A DNA stretch of 64,000 bases from Rhipicephalus microplus (lineage: Eukaryota > Arthropoda > Arachnida > Ixodida > Ixodidae). Positions 34,610 through 44,576 of this stretch are shown here, piece after piece. A program made the translations under genes and the position numbers. Below the pieces are notes generated by a model that did no database searches, was not told the DNA's origin, and saw only the letters and a list, made by a program, of their open reading frames with translations. The stretch is taken from assembly GCF_043290135.1 (NCBI RefSeq), contig NC_134701.1, forward strand, positions 98,138,202 through 98,202,201, given 5' to 3'. How positions within the stretch are numbered: position 1 is the stretch's first letter; each line of letters opens with the position of its first letter.

Positions 34610-36780
34610 AAACTTGCCTTAGGCAGGCTTAATGTCGGAAAAGCAATCGCGTTAATACGACTTACAAAGCGTTTTAAAACAGCAAAAGAACAACCAGTCG
34701 CTGCACAATGCGAATAGTGTAACGAGTGGGTCATCCAATACTCCAACCAATTACAAAAGTTTGTTCTTGTTCCCCTATTAACTGTGGCACATACCTACTT
34801 CAGCCATTATTCCTCATCGTCCTCAGCCACTGCAAGAACAATTGGCTCAAAAGACCTTGCAAGTGTGTAGCGGATACACGCTTCTCTGTAAAATGAGGAA
34901 AAATAGCAAAGTGAATGTCGGCCTACTACCAAAGAAATTTTTTATTAGTAACATAGTGGGTATCTTGCATCTTTGCTTGCAGTAGTTACCCAATGAGTGT
35001 TTTGAAAGGCTCTGAAAGGCCGCTCTTCCAGTTTTTGCTGTGACTGTGCTCCGTCTTCTGCGCAGGCCTGGCATTTTTTTAACACAATTCATACGTCCTG
35101 TTGCATCCCTCCATATTAGCATAAGATACCAGCAAATCATCACCATTCAGCCTTTTTGAGTTATTATTTTATGTGCACTCTAAGTCAAAGGCTTCTGCCA
35201 ATAATATGCAACTAACCCTCATCTGTGGGATCTGGTTTCACTTTATGTGAGTGAACTTTCAAATTTTGTGACTTTATTAACCCGCTGCCATTCTCGCCTA
35301 TGACATTCACCCCTTGGTATCTATACTATAGCTCTAAATGACCTGTGGTTATCTGTCCTGCACAATGTTGATCACAAGGACCTTCTCAAGTGCAGTTAGA
35401 TTAGCAGAGTTATTTCAACATTTGGAAAACATCGAGTGGAATATAAGTGACCTTAGATATTTTAGAACTGGAAAGGCACATACAGCACTAATGGGCACAC
35501 TGCTACAGAGGGCTTTCCGATAAAACAGTGCGGCATGGGGTTTCTAGTTCACAAAAAAATTGCCGGAAACATTCAAGAATTGCATATTGTCTGTGAAGGG
35601 CCAGCAACCCTAGTCATCCAGCTAAATAAGATATAAACTTAAAGTGCTGCAGGCGTTTGCTCCTCTGTTTGGTCTTTACTATGAAGAAGCAGTAATAGGC
35701 AATGCAAGAGAACTATACTCAGTACACCATTGTCATGAAAGACTTCAGTGTGGAGATAGAAAGCAGAAAAGTGAGGTAATGAGCTACAATAATAACTTTA
35801 GGGTTGATACTAGGACTTCATCTTGGATTAAGTAGTGCCATATAGTATCCAAAAATATCAAATCGAATACTAAAGGTTTTATTGACAATTAAAAGAAAAT
35901 AAAATTTGCTCATATCCTCGAGCACACAGCACGGTGAGAAACTGCTGCTGAACACATTGTCATGAAGAAACAAATGTCATGCCTCATTAAAAGTCTTCAG
36001 GCTCTCGTCGTGATCTCACAGTGTTCACAGCAGCCAAAAACCTGCGATCGCTGGCAACCTCAGCAGATGGGAACGTATCAGAAAGCAATTTTGTAATACC
36101 TGTATAAAGTGCAGTTCCAAACTCTTTCCAGTATTTCAAGTCTTCATTTTGTTCACAAGCTCAGTGAAGTAATTTTCAGTTTCTTGACTAGAAGATGTGA
36201 CTTTTTTCTTTGCTTGCAATACAACAGCCTTCCAGTATGTTGCCTGCCTTTTTTTGCTGGAGCCACGACATGCAGGAATGGCATAATCTCATTGAAGGGA
36301 AACATGTGCTGGCTTTCAAACCAGGGTATATGCGAAATGCAACAGAATTGCTCTTCCTGTCTGTTTTCGTGCGCTTTAACTGATAGTTATACCATATATG
36401 TGAAAGTTTTAAAGCCTACTGTAATGACTTTCGCATTAGTTTTAGGGACACCACCCTAACAGAGTTGCGCAATTAGCCTGTGTTTAGACATTTTAGATAT
36501 GTTCCTGTATTTGAAAGTTGAGTCGAAGCAATCAACTATAATTCGAAACATGAATATTACACACACTTAAATAATATACATGCTAGAAGAACGAAATGAA
36601 CTCTGCAAAATGAACACCTTTTTCTGAAATTATATAAATAGGAAGAGAATATGGAAAGTCCCAACAGAGAAACAGGGTCGTAGATTTTATATATTCATGG
36701 GACCCAGGCAATGCGCATGAGAGATGTAATTACCATAGGCTGGTGAGGGTAGCCCTTAATGTGAGAAGACCAAGAGCTAG
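34610..36780. other. No recognised feature
   Basis: About 2 kb of AT-rich interior of the TIR element. The 116-codon plus frame at 36109-36459 and the 99-codon minus frame at 34847-35146 resemble no known family. Confidence 0.3.
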
Positions 36781-37193
36781 ATTATTTATTTATTCAAAAT
36801 ACCTTACACGCCGATAGGAGGACATCAGTAACTGAAAGACAAATAAGAAATACAAGGAAAAAACAGTAAAACAAAGACTACGAACGGCAAGGGGCAACAC
36901 TGTTACACAAAACTAACATGTAATGAAATCAGATTATCACTGAAAATCTACTAAAAGTTTTACAATTACAGTTAGATGCAATGCGATTCAAAAGACTGTG
37001 ATTTGAATATGCAATCACCTAGGTTGTAATGACGGCTTAAATGCCTGCGTGTAACCATTGCTGCACATGAAAGTAAGTGGGCTGTGAATGTGCCAAGACG
37101 TGTACACAGGAGGATAAGGCAGCACTGAAATTCATCACAATACTGTACCAGTGAAAAAGACATAACAGCAGTGATGTGGCTGGGCCATGTCAA

Positions 37194-37630
37194 CCATAGT
37201 TTACTTAAAATAACTAGAGGGGACTCTGGCACTGTGATCATTCAGCGACCCTGGGAATGATGGGTAGTACACAGATTTGCCTACTCTTCGTACTTGCGGG
37301 TGGCGAACCCCACTTGTGGCTTCATTTATTGCTGGTCACGGTTTTGTTTGAAAGAAAAGAACAAAGTTTTTTGAACTTCATGACCTGATTTGAAATGGTA
37401 AGCCTAGAAAAATAAGGTGGTGCAGTGCCATCACTGAATATTTGCTGATTTTTGTTTTGTGAGAAGACAGCTCCAAGCCACACGAATACACACGAATCCT
37501 GAAGTATAAAGATTAGACTAATTCGTGTACTACGCATCATTCCTTGCTCGCTGATCCGCCATGCATGGTAGTTCCCATAGACACTATCGCCAGAGTTCCC
37601 TCTAGTGTATATTTAGAAAACTCCATGGTG
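37194..37630. mobile_element. MITE candidate with imperfect TIRs
   Basis: The left end reads CCATAGTTTACTTAAAATAA then CTAGAGGGGACTCTGGCACT. The inverted right end reads CCATGGAGTTTTCTAAATAT then CACTAGAGGGAACTCTGGCG. The flanks share CATGTCAA (37186-37193 and about 37631-37638), possibly an 8-bp target duplication as in hAT elements, although the right edge needs three extra bases. It contains no coding domain. Confidence 0.6.
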
Positions 37631-38128
37631 TCATGTCAATGTCATGTTTTATTGTAGGTGAATCTGCCTGCCCTATTTGTAATGGCTTCCAACATATGGA
37701 CTAGATAATCTCGTTATGGTGACCATGTAGATGAAGCATACTCTAAATGTGGGTAAAGATAAGATATGATAATGCATATACATTAGAAGATGCATTGCAC
37801 AAGTTTCTGTTGGGGTAACCTGCAGATTGAGAAGCTTTTGCTGAGATAGCTGCTACACGCCGTAGTATAGGATAAATCTCATGTAAGGTAAGCACAAAAA
37901 TATTTATTTGTATAAAGGGGCAGCTGAAATAATGGTATTGTTAATCGTACAATGAGTGAGTTCTGCCGAGTTGCACTATACCTGAACATCAGGTTAAGGT
38001 CATTTGAGAAATGAAATGATCATAAAAAAGAGAAAAAAAACTAGCCCATAAATTAATACTGCAATAGGTGATAGACTCGTTGTCATGTAACTAAATCAAG
38101 GATGATAGGTCAGCGGGTACGTCCTTAA

Positions 38129-38691
38129 AGGGACCCTGCAACACTTTTTTCAGCATTGTCAGAAAACACTGCTGATCGGTAGTCGCAGCTCCCAAAAGCA
38201 CATGAGCCAATTATTAAGCAAAGCATGCAATCTGAAATTCCTAAATAATATTCAAAGTCAGCCAGCAATTGCTCTCTCGTCTCTTTACAGGTGATGCCTT
38301 ATACCTGGATTAGTGTGTCATACCTGATTCCACAACCATTGACTGATTTGAGCATCATAGGCTATGCAAATACTGTGGCCACTGCAACTGCTGCCATGTG
38401 CCAGCGCTTGTGCTCACCCTGAAAGTAGCCATGCGTTCTAAGAAAAAAGGAAAGTGCTCAAGGTCATGACGTGCGCTGATAAAATGGTGCATCCTTTTGC
38501 CCCCTTGTGTCCCTACTCAAGTTGCCTTCAGTGCACTCGCTTGTACAAAAAGAGAAACCGCTTGAAGTTTTCTACAAATTCCCCAAACTCTGCTTGTAAT
38601 CGGCATATTTAAAAAAAATATTTTGGCATGTGATTTGTGAGGCATCATGAGCCAACAGTGACATCCAATTCAAAAGTGTTGCAGGGTCCCT
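38129..38691. mobile_element. 563-bp MITE with 20-bp perfect TIRs and TTAA duplication
   Basis: The ends are perfect inverted repeats of AGGGACCCTGCAACACTTTT (38129-38148 and 38672-38691), flanked by TTAA on both sides (38125-38128, 38692-38695). TTAA duplication is the hallmark of piggyBac and Kolobok-type transposases. No coding capacity was seen. Removing the MITE plus one TTAA restores the LINE reading FLIYIKDVPADLSS, which confirms the boundaries. Confidence 0.9.
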
Positions 38692-40231
38692 TTAATGTAT
38701 ATCAGAAAGAGTAACCGACTTAGCAAACTGCCTTGGGCAACACTGCAGGTGATGTCGAAAACATTAGACGAGATGTAGGTGACCACAAAGAATGAAAATT
38801 TTTGTAGCCAAGATGGTGGTAATCAAGAAATACAAAGGACAGACAATGTAAAAATCAAATGGTGATTAATTTGAGTATCGAACGCACAGCGAAATCAAAG
38901 AAGGGGCAATTGGTTCGATCGTTTGTGTCTAGAATAAGGTGAATAATAGTAATGAAACTAAATAACTCAGTTTCGCATGAATAACCTTTTTTGAAGCCAT
39001 GCCGACTAAGATAAAATTTATTTGTTATAACGACTAAAAAACTGGCCAACTTAGGTAAAATTAGGGCAAGAACTAATTGCCGAGATCGACTAGCGTGAGT
39101 CCAGGATAGCCCTTAAAAAATAGTACGATGTACTAGACAACGGAAATTATAACGACATAGAGAGAACGAACGAAATGGAATGGTTTCTGTAGCAGCGATG
39201 GTGTACAGAGGTAACAAGCGAACTAAATTCTTCCCAACTAGAAAGAGCTTAATAGAGGCAACACACGAAGTTGACAAAATGAATGCATAAAATAAAATTT
39301 GTTGAGCAACAACGTTAGTCAATAAGAAAAAGAGAGCTACATAACCACAATGCAAAAATGGCAGAAGCAGCAGCAAAAAAGAAAAAAATCATGGCAGCAT
39401 CAAAGCAGCTAGCAAAATGTCAAGGCAGAACCAAAATGCACGCATAAAATATACGCAGGGCCGTGACAGTAAAAGTGGCTGAAGAGATACTCCACTTAGC
39501 TGCAGACGACCTGACTACAGTAACCTGACTGAGCCGCTATTTCGGAGGGCGTCTGTATCAATGCTAGAGCCTTTTTGCCGTTAGTCGTGGCAGAGCGAGA
39601 AAACACAAGTGGTCAGTGGCAGTAGGCGCCATAGACATTACGAAACACGGAGGTCTGTACGACAAGCAACCACGCACTGCGAACGCACCGTATCAAGGCG
39701 CCCATGTTGTTTTTTTTGTTGATTTATGTTGACTCGGATTTTGTATGCGTTGCTTGTGTAAGTGTAAAAAAACTAAATTTCTTTTATTTTACGTATACAT
39801 TTTAGAAATGCTACACAAAATTATGAATAGTAGCAAGTAATAAAATAAAATGTTTTATAATTTTAAAGATTATTGTGAACATTAGCAGGTAAAAGTTTGA
39901 CAGTCTGAAAATAAAAGCATTGGCATCATCATCGACATCAACAGCAAAGTGCAGAAAATGATGACAGTATGTAGATACGGCATCTGCGTACACTCGCGGA
40001 AGACTCATGTGGCATTTGCACATACGAATTTGTAGTCATTTCCTGATTTATGGTGCAGAAATACGCTTCAGATAACCAGGTAGTGTTTAGCATGAGTGTG
40101 AAAATAAACAAGTGTTTGTACAAGCTGACTTTGGAGCATGGAGCATTTTGTACTAAAAGGAACGGCCATTAGGGACTCCTTCAAGGCGCACTCCGAGAAC
40201 GAGAGTATTTCGTCATGAGGTGTGGCGGCCG

Positions 40232-40331
40232 TTGCTAGGCGCACGTCGTGGCGGCGTCCCTGCGAGATTGTGACCGATAGCGCGCCGCCGCGGTTGCCAT
40301 GCGTTGAGCCTACTGCTGATTACAAATGCGC
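40232..40331 (-). repeat. Right terminal inverted repeat
   Basis: Complement of 28486-28585, ending GATTACAAATGCGC at 40331, followed by the 9-bp target duplication TGCCGGGAT (40332-40340). Confidence 0.9.
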
Positions 40332-41058
40332 TGCCGGGATGACTGAGGTTGTGTAACTGGTTGAAGAGGCTTTGGCAATGCAAAGAAGGGACGTATGGTC
40401 TCACTCGTCCTGTTGATATGTCACAGAAGAGAGCGTCCGTTCACCCAGGGATGGTGACTTTTTGAAGTTGAAGGGAAGAGCCATTCTCGAGAAGCTGCTG
40501 GAGTTCGGTGTGAGTTTTCTGAGCTTCGACGAGGGCGTCGGTTGTAACGGTTGGTAGCTCGACAGCGGAGACGCGAGAGAATGTGTCGGTGAACACGTTT
40601 TTTTTCGCTGATGTGGCGGATATCTGTGGTGAATTGAGCGATGATAGACAGCTGGTTCTGCTGGACCGGTGGAAGTTTTTCGTGGCGTTGGGAGAAGGCG
40701 TAAGTGATAAGTTTATTGGTGTATATGGTGCAGTGCTGTGCCTCGAGGATGTGGCGAAAGTGTTGGACTGCTTCGTAGAAGGCAAGGAGCTCTCTGTAGT
40801 AGGCTGGCCAGGTGGTCTCCGCAGGGGGCGAGGTTGCATCGCCGATGCTGCCGGAAGGCGGGGGCAGCTTCGGGGAAGAGAGTTTTTTTAGAAGAACGCC
40901 CAGGGGCGCCACTTGTTTCCCACACGCTGCATGAGAGAGGCTCTGATGGCGGTGCTAGAGGCGTCCGTGAAAAGGCCAAGGGGCGCCTCTGGCTTGGAAT
41001 GGGGGAGCAGCGTAGCGTTGCAGAGGGCAGTTTTGCAGTCTTGGAACGCTTACGTTAA
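40332..41058 (-). pseudogene. Gypsy RNase H and start of integrase
   Basis: On the minus strand, GLFTDASSTAIRASLMQRVG (about 40975-40915) is the first catalytic segment of Ty3-type RNase H. YYRELLAFYEAVQHFRHILE carries the Glu helix, and TIYTNKLITYAFSQR is the third site, where TDHKPL is expected (so the acidic residue is lost). IRHI marks the end of the domain. The integrase linker and first half of its zinc-binding region follow (LFNQLHNLSHPG), ending exactly at the 9-bp duplication. Segments are split over two or three frames. Confidence 0.82.
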
Positions 41059-41847
41059 GGCTGGGGTCCAAGTGACAGGATAGTTGCCGCGTTGGCCGGC
41101 CAACGCATTGTGTAGAGGGACCTGATATGTGGCCGCAATATATGATATGTGATATGTGATATGTGATATGTGATGCAATATATATGATATGTGGCGCCTG
41201 TAAAAGTTGAACATGCCCAGGAAACGGCGGAGGTCCTTCGCTGTGGCTGGCAGCGCGTAATTTTGCAGGGCCAGGATGCAGTTAGGCAAGGGTCTAGTTC
41301 CTCCTGAAGAAATTTCACGGCCAAGAAATGTGACGACGGGGGCGCCGAGCATGCTCTTCTGAACGTTTATCAGTAAGCCGTGTTCGTCGAGACGCTGAAA
41401 CAGTTGACGAAGGTGTTGGCGATGTTCCGTTTTGTTTCGGGAGAAGATCAAGATATCGTCTAGGTAGACGAAACAGAAGTCCAGGCCGCGGACGATGTTG
41501 TCGATGAAGCGTTGAAAGGTTTGCCCCGCGTTGCGGAGACCAAACCTCATGAAAGGGAGTTCGAATAGACCAAAAGGCGTGATAATAGCGGTCTTTCGGA
41601 TGTCATCCGGGTTTACAGGAATTTGCGTGTAGGCCTTTACGAGGTCCACCACTGAGAAGATAGTGCTGCCGTCTAAAAGGTGTGCGAAGTCCTGTATATG
41701 ACGGACGGGGTACCTGTCGGGGACGGTGCGGGCGTTGAGGGCGCGATAATCTCTCCAGGGGCGCCAGTCATTGGGCTTCTTTGGTACCAGATGAAGCGGT
41801 GAGGCATAAGGTCCCTCCGAGCAGCGGGCAGTACCTTCGCGGAGCAC
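41050..41847 (-). pseudogene. Gypsy reverse transcriptase
   Basis: This 265-codon frame is the best-kept part of pol. It reads [20 protein letters not shown] and [14 protein letters not shown] (fingers), [15 protein letters not shown] (motif A Asp), [15 protein letters not shown] (motif B), [13 protein letters not shown] (motif C, both catalytic Asp) and [18 protein letters not shown] tandem ATATGTGAT array (41136-41195) then adds about 18 residues of [10 protein letters not shown] repeat without breaking the frame, and the protein resumes [14 protein letters not shown]. Reverse transcription of the element's RNA is its role. The frame differs from that of protease, so a frameshift lies between. 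Confidence 0.92.
41136..41195 (+). repeat. In-frame 9-bp minisatellite inside RT
   Basis: Repeated units of about 9 bp (ATATGTGAT) lie between two fragments of a conserved gypsy motif. Because the unit is a multiple of three, the pol frame stays open. Confidence 0.85.
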
Positions 41848-42505
41848 GGCTTCGAATTCGGCCTGTGCGATTCGCAGGCGGTCCGGGTCTAGCCAACGGG
41901 CGGGGCGTGAGACCGGAGGGCTGGGAGTAAGTAGTACGAATGTAGTGCACGGTTGAGTGGCGCACCTCTCGCGGACGCCCGCTAGGTCGAGTCAGGTCGG
42001 AAAATTCTTCGAGGATGTCATGGTATGGCGACTGGTTCCCAATGGTGAGTGCCTTGACGTTAGGCTGTTGGGTGGTCGCACGTTGGCCCAGCGTGAAGAG
42101 GCCTGTTGCAGCGTCGATAAGTCGGTCATATCGGCAGTCAGGTAGAAGATTGTAGTACGCCAAGAAGTCGGACCCAATGATCGGCTCTGCGACGTCGACG
42201 ATGACAAAATTCCAAGGAAAATCTCGACACAGGTCTTTGATGTTGATGTTAAGGCGGAGCGAGCCGTAGGTCTTGATGGTCGATTGGTTCGCTGCGCTGA
42301 GCTCAAAGGACGTGCAAGGACGCTTGTCACGCAGGAAGGTTCGGGGAAAGCAACAGATGTCGGAGCCACAGTCGATGAGGAACCACCGCTTTGTGACTTG
42401 GTCGGTGACGAATATGCGACGACCTCTAAGCTGACAGCTCGCGGCCGTCTCTACGGGCTGCCGTTGAAGTTTCCTTGACGTCCAGCTAAGCAAGGTGGTT
42501 GACAT
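41768..42505 (-). pseudogene. Gypsy aspartic protease and linker
   Basis: The 245-codon frame contains RRIFVTDQVTKRWFLIDCGS. Here LIDCGSDICCFP is the retroviral-type protease active site; the usual LVDTGSD has Thr replaced by Cys but keeps the Asp. The flap and C-terminal part follow (FVIVDVAEPIIGSDFLAYYN, LLPDCRYDRLIDAATGLFTL), typical of Ty3-type proteases with IIGxDFL. The rest is the linker to RT ([13 protein letters not shown]). The enzyme would process the gag-pol polyprotein. Confidence 0.88.
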
Positions 42506-43470
42506 TTCCGGGCTTTGTCCCCGAAGCGGCGATGATAGTAGCAGGGGCCGTTATCATTTCCGTGCGATGAAGCGGCGTTGTTGTCTTGGCTTTGGGAGCG
42601 TTTTTGTGAATGCAGCTTTGGGCTTTGATCCAGGCGCCTTTGAATTGAGTCCAGCTGACGGGTGATTTCATCGACACGGCGCGCGAGCTGGCTGCTGGAC
42701 TCTCGGGTGTCAACGGCGTTGACGGTGAGAGGCGATGCTGGCAACGAAATCTCGACGACTTGATCAGCGATGTGAAAGAGCTGGTCCAGCGGTAAATTCG
42801 GCTGCTCCTGGAAGATGGCCTGCGCATGTTAGGGTAGACGCTGAAGCCAGATGATACGGAGGAGGGAGTCGTTAACCGGGGTGCTGCCCAAGAGGTCACG
42901 CATGTAACGCAGGAGCTGCGATGGCTTGCGGTCACCGAGTTCTTCGTGCTGGAGTAGGTGACGCACCTTCTCGTCTTGTGAAGGTTAAAGCCGGTGGATC
43001 AGTTCCCTCTTCAGGTGTAGGTAACGGTTATCAACCGCGGGATTCGCAAGTATATCGCAAACCTCGACCGCATAGCGAGAGCCTAGATGGGCGACGACGT
43101 AGTCATAGCGCGTCCGGTCCTGGGTGATGCATGCCGCGGAAAACTGCGCCTCGACTTGAGCGAACCACACGTCAGGTGCCTCTGCCCAAAACGGCGGAAG
43201 TTTGACGGCGACGCGACAAACGTCCCTGTTGGTGACGGCCGCAGCAATGGAGGCGCCTGAGGTGGCAGGGACCGCTGGAGCAAAGTTTTGGGGGGCATGA
43301 CCCAAGTGGGGTGGTGCACGGTCGTCGGACGAGAGTGCTTCATTTTCATTGCGCTGCTGCTGTTCCCGGAGCTGCTGCTCTTGGTTCTGGATCACTTGCG
43401 GCTGGGCCTGCAGTTGTTGTTGCAGTTGTTGTACTTGTTGAAGGGCAGTAAGCGTTTCCTCGTCGGACAT
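42451..43470 (-). pseudogene. Gypsy gag, two internal stops
   Basis: From Met at 43470 the protein has a Gln-rich coiled-coil-like N-terminus (LQQVQQLQQQLQAQPQ), then the capsid motif typical of tick and insect Ty3 gags (VKLPPFWAEAPDVWFAQVEA, QFSAACITQDRTRYDYVVAH). The frame meets TAA at 42985 and again near 42830. Between and beyond these it continues as KVRHLLQHEELGDRKPSQLL, LGSTPVNDSLLRIIWLQRLP and LDQLFHIADQV. A zinc-binding-like CYYHRRFGDKARKCQPPC lies near the end. Gag forms the particle. The two stops make this copy non-functional. Confidence 0.9.
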
Positions 43471-43489
43471 GGCGGTGCGGTACGTTCGT

Positions 43490-43507
43490 TTTCCGGGTCA
43501 CCAGATA
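43490..43507 (-). promoter_or_regulatory. Primer-binding-like site
   Basis: The minus strand reads CTGGTGACCCGGAAAACG directly after the 5' LTR. CTGGTGACC at this position is the usual primer-binding junction of arthropod Ty3 elements. The LTR at 20.5 kb has the same core. Confidence 0.7.
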
Positions 43508-43687
43508 TAGGATAACATAACTTTAATGTTTCCGCACTGAAGGTTCTACAACGACTGCCCCTGAATCGGGGCACACATACAGTTTTCTTACTTATTTCTG
43601 GTGAGAGTGTTTTTATCGTTAGTCTCCATGTTTGGAGGCATCGCCGCGACGCGCAGGCGCAGAAGCGGCGCCAACCCGTTTCGCCAC
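43508..43687 (-). repeat. Gypsy 5' LTR
   Basis: About 180 bp, starting TGTGGCGAAACGGG on the minus strand and matching the 3' LTR at 27187-27365, with roughly 30 differences counted by eye. It contains no obvious TATA box. Confidence 0.88.
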
Positions 43688-43833
<146 letters not shown>

Positions 43834-43859
43834 GCGTTATGCTTGCACCCTCTTTATAA

Positions 43860-44320
43860 TATTTTACCAAATCTGACTATCGCTTTCGGAATTTTTTTGC
43901 AAATTATGGTTCAGAAGAATGTTGAAGAATATAATGTGTACTGGTTTAAATAGTGTTTTGAGCTTGTAAGCCTGCCTTCTCATTTCTAGAGTGTGAAAGT
44001 GCCTATCAAATGTAAGTGCTTCTAGAACAGCGCTGACATCAGACATGTCATTTAGTTTTTATTAGGAAACTGCCACGTTTCCATTTTATTTTTTTGCTGC
44101 AGGTTAAATTGCTCCAGCCAAGTTATAGCCGTACCATTGAGCCTGAAATTCAAAGGCAGTAATCATCAATGCGCATTATACAAAACAGCGATTGTTTGTT
44201 GAAAAGCATATATATCTTGCATGAACGTCTCTTCGAACTATATAGTACTGAAAAATTCATTGTCTCGTTTCATGAAATAGACTTGTTTTTCCCGGAGTAC
44301 AAGAGATTCCTAAAATGTGT
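43860..44320. other. No recognised feature
   Basis: AT-rich flank without motifs. Confidence 0.35.
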
Positions 44321-44331
44321 TACTTGTTTTT

Positions 44332-44565
44332 AGATATGTGGGGTTTAACGTCCCAAAACCACCATATGATTACGAGAGACGCTGTAGTGGAGGGCTCCGG
44401 AAATTTCGACCACCTGGGGTTCTTTAACGTGTACCCAAATCTGAGCACACGGGCCTACAACATTTCCGCCTCCATCGGAAATGCAGCCGCCGCAGCCGGG
44501 ATTCGAACCCGCGACCTGCGGGTGAGCAGCCGAGTACCTTAGCCACTAGACCACCGCGGCGGGGC
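44332..44565 (-). mobile_element. Ruka SINE, full length
   Basis: Well-preserved minus-strand copy: tail TGGGGTTTAACGTCCCAAAA at the left, GGGATTCGAACCCGCGACCT as the B-box region, and head CCACCGCGGCGGGGC at the right. It is flanked by TACTTGTTTTT (44321-44331) and TACTCGTTTTT (44566-44576), a one-mismatch duplication. Confidence 0.94.
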
Positions 44566-44576
44566 TACTCGTTTTT

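Larger units (their letters stand above)
36785..39095 (-). mobile_element. Decayed CR1/L2-type LINE with two MITEs inside
   Basis: On the minus strand the RT is recognisable: HGFKKGYSCETELFSF (39000-38950) and a worn motif A (FFDFA); then CSVAQGSLLSRLLFLIYI (motif B, ending at 38697); then, across a 563-bp MITE, KDVPADLSS and LHDNESITYCSIN, a worn motif C where LFADDCVIY is expected. Further on, YLYPHLEYASSTWSP and NRAGRF match the thumb region. The 3' end runs to an A-rich TGAATAAATAAATAAT at about 36790. A second MITE (37194-37630) breaks the distal part. Stops are frequent. No endonuclease half was seen, so the copy is probably 5'-truncated. Confidence 0.75.
28486..40331. mobile_element. 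11.85 kb insertion with ~100 bp TIRs and 9-bp TSD; class uncertain
   Basis: Both ends carry the same ~100 bp in inverted orientation, starting GCGCATTTGTAATC and including AGGCTCAACGCATGGCAACC and AGGGACGCCGCCACGACGTG. The flanks show a perfect 9-bp duplication, and the interrupted gypsy frame is restored when insertion plus one duplication is removed. Long TIRs with a 9-bp duplication are the usual signature of Mutator-like DNA transposons, but no MULE transposase was recognised. Inside are a Harbinger-type DDE fragment (plus strand, near the left end), a mariner fragment holding a Ruka SINE, tRNA-like repeats and a CR1-like LINE with two MITEs. The original element was probably shorter and grew by later insertions. 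Confidence 0.88.
27187..43687 (-). mobile_element. Ty3/gypsy LTR retrotransposon, split by an 11.85 kb insertion
   Basis: Read on the minus strand the order is 5' LTR (43687-43508), primer-binding-like site, gag, protease, RT, RNase H and the start of integrase (to 40332). The order then resumes at 28485 with the rest of integrase, a polypurine tract and the 3' LTR (27365-27187). The join is seamless in the integrase frame: LFNQLHNLSHPG before, HPGIRASTRLVTDRYAWPSM after. Without the insertion the element is about 4.65 kb. Stops and frameshifts in gag and pol make it inactive. By eye the LTRs differ at roughly one position in six, so the insertion is old. Confidence 0.93.

Noticed and set aside
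40232..40404. 63-codon minus frame ending NGRHTS read as a gypsy extension
   Set aside because: Only its first part (to HPG) is gypsy integrase. The rest is the terminal inverted repeat of the inserted element.
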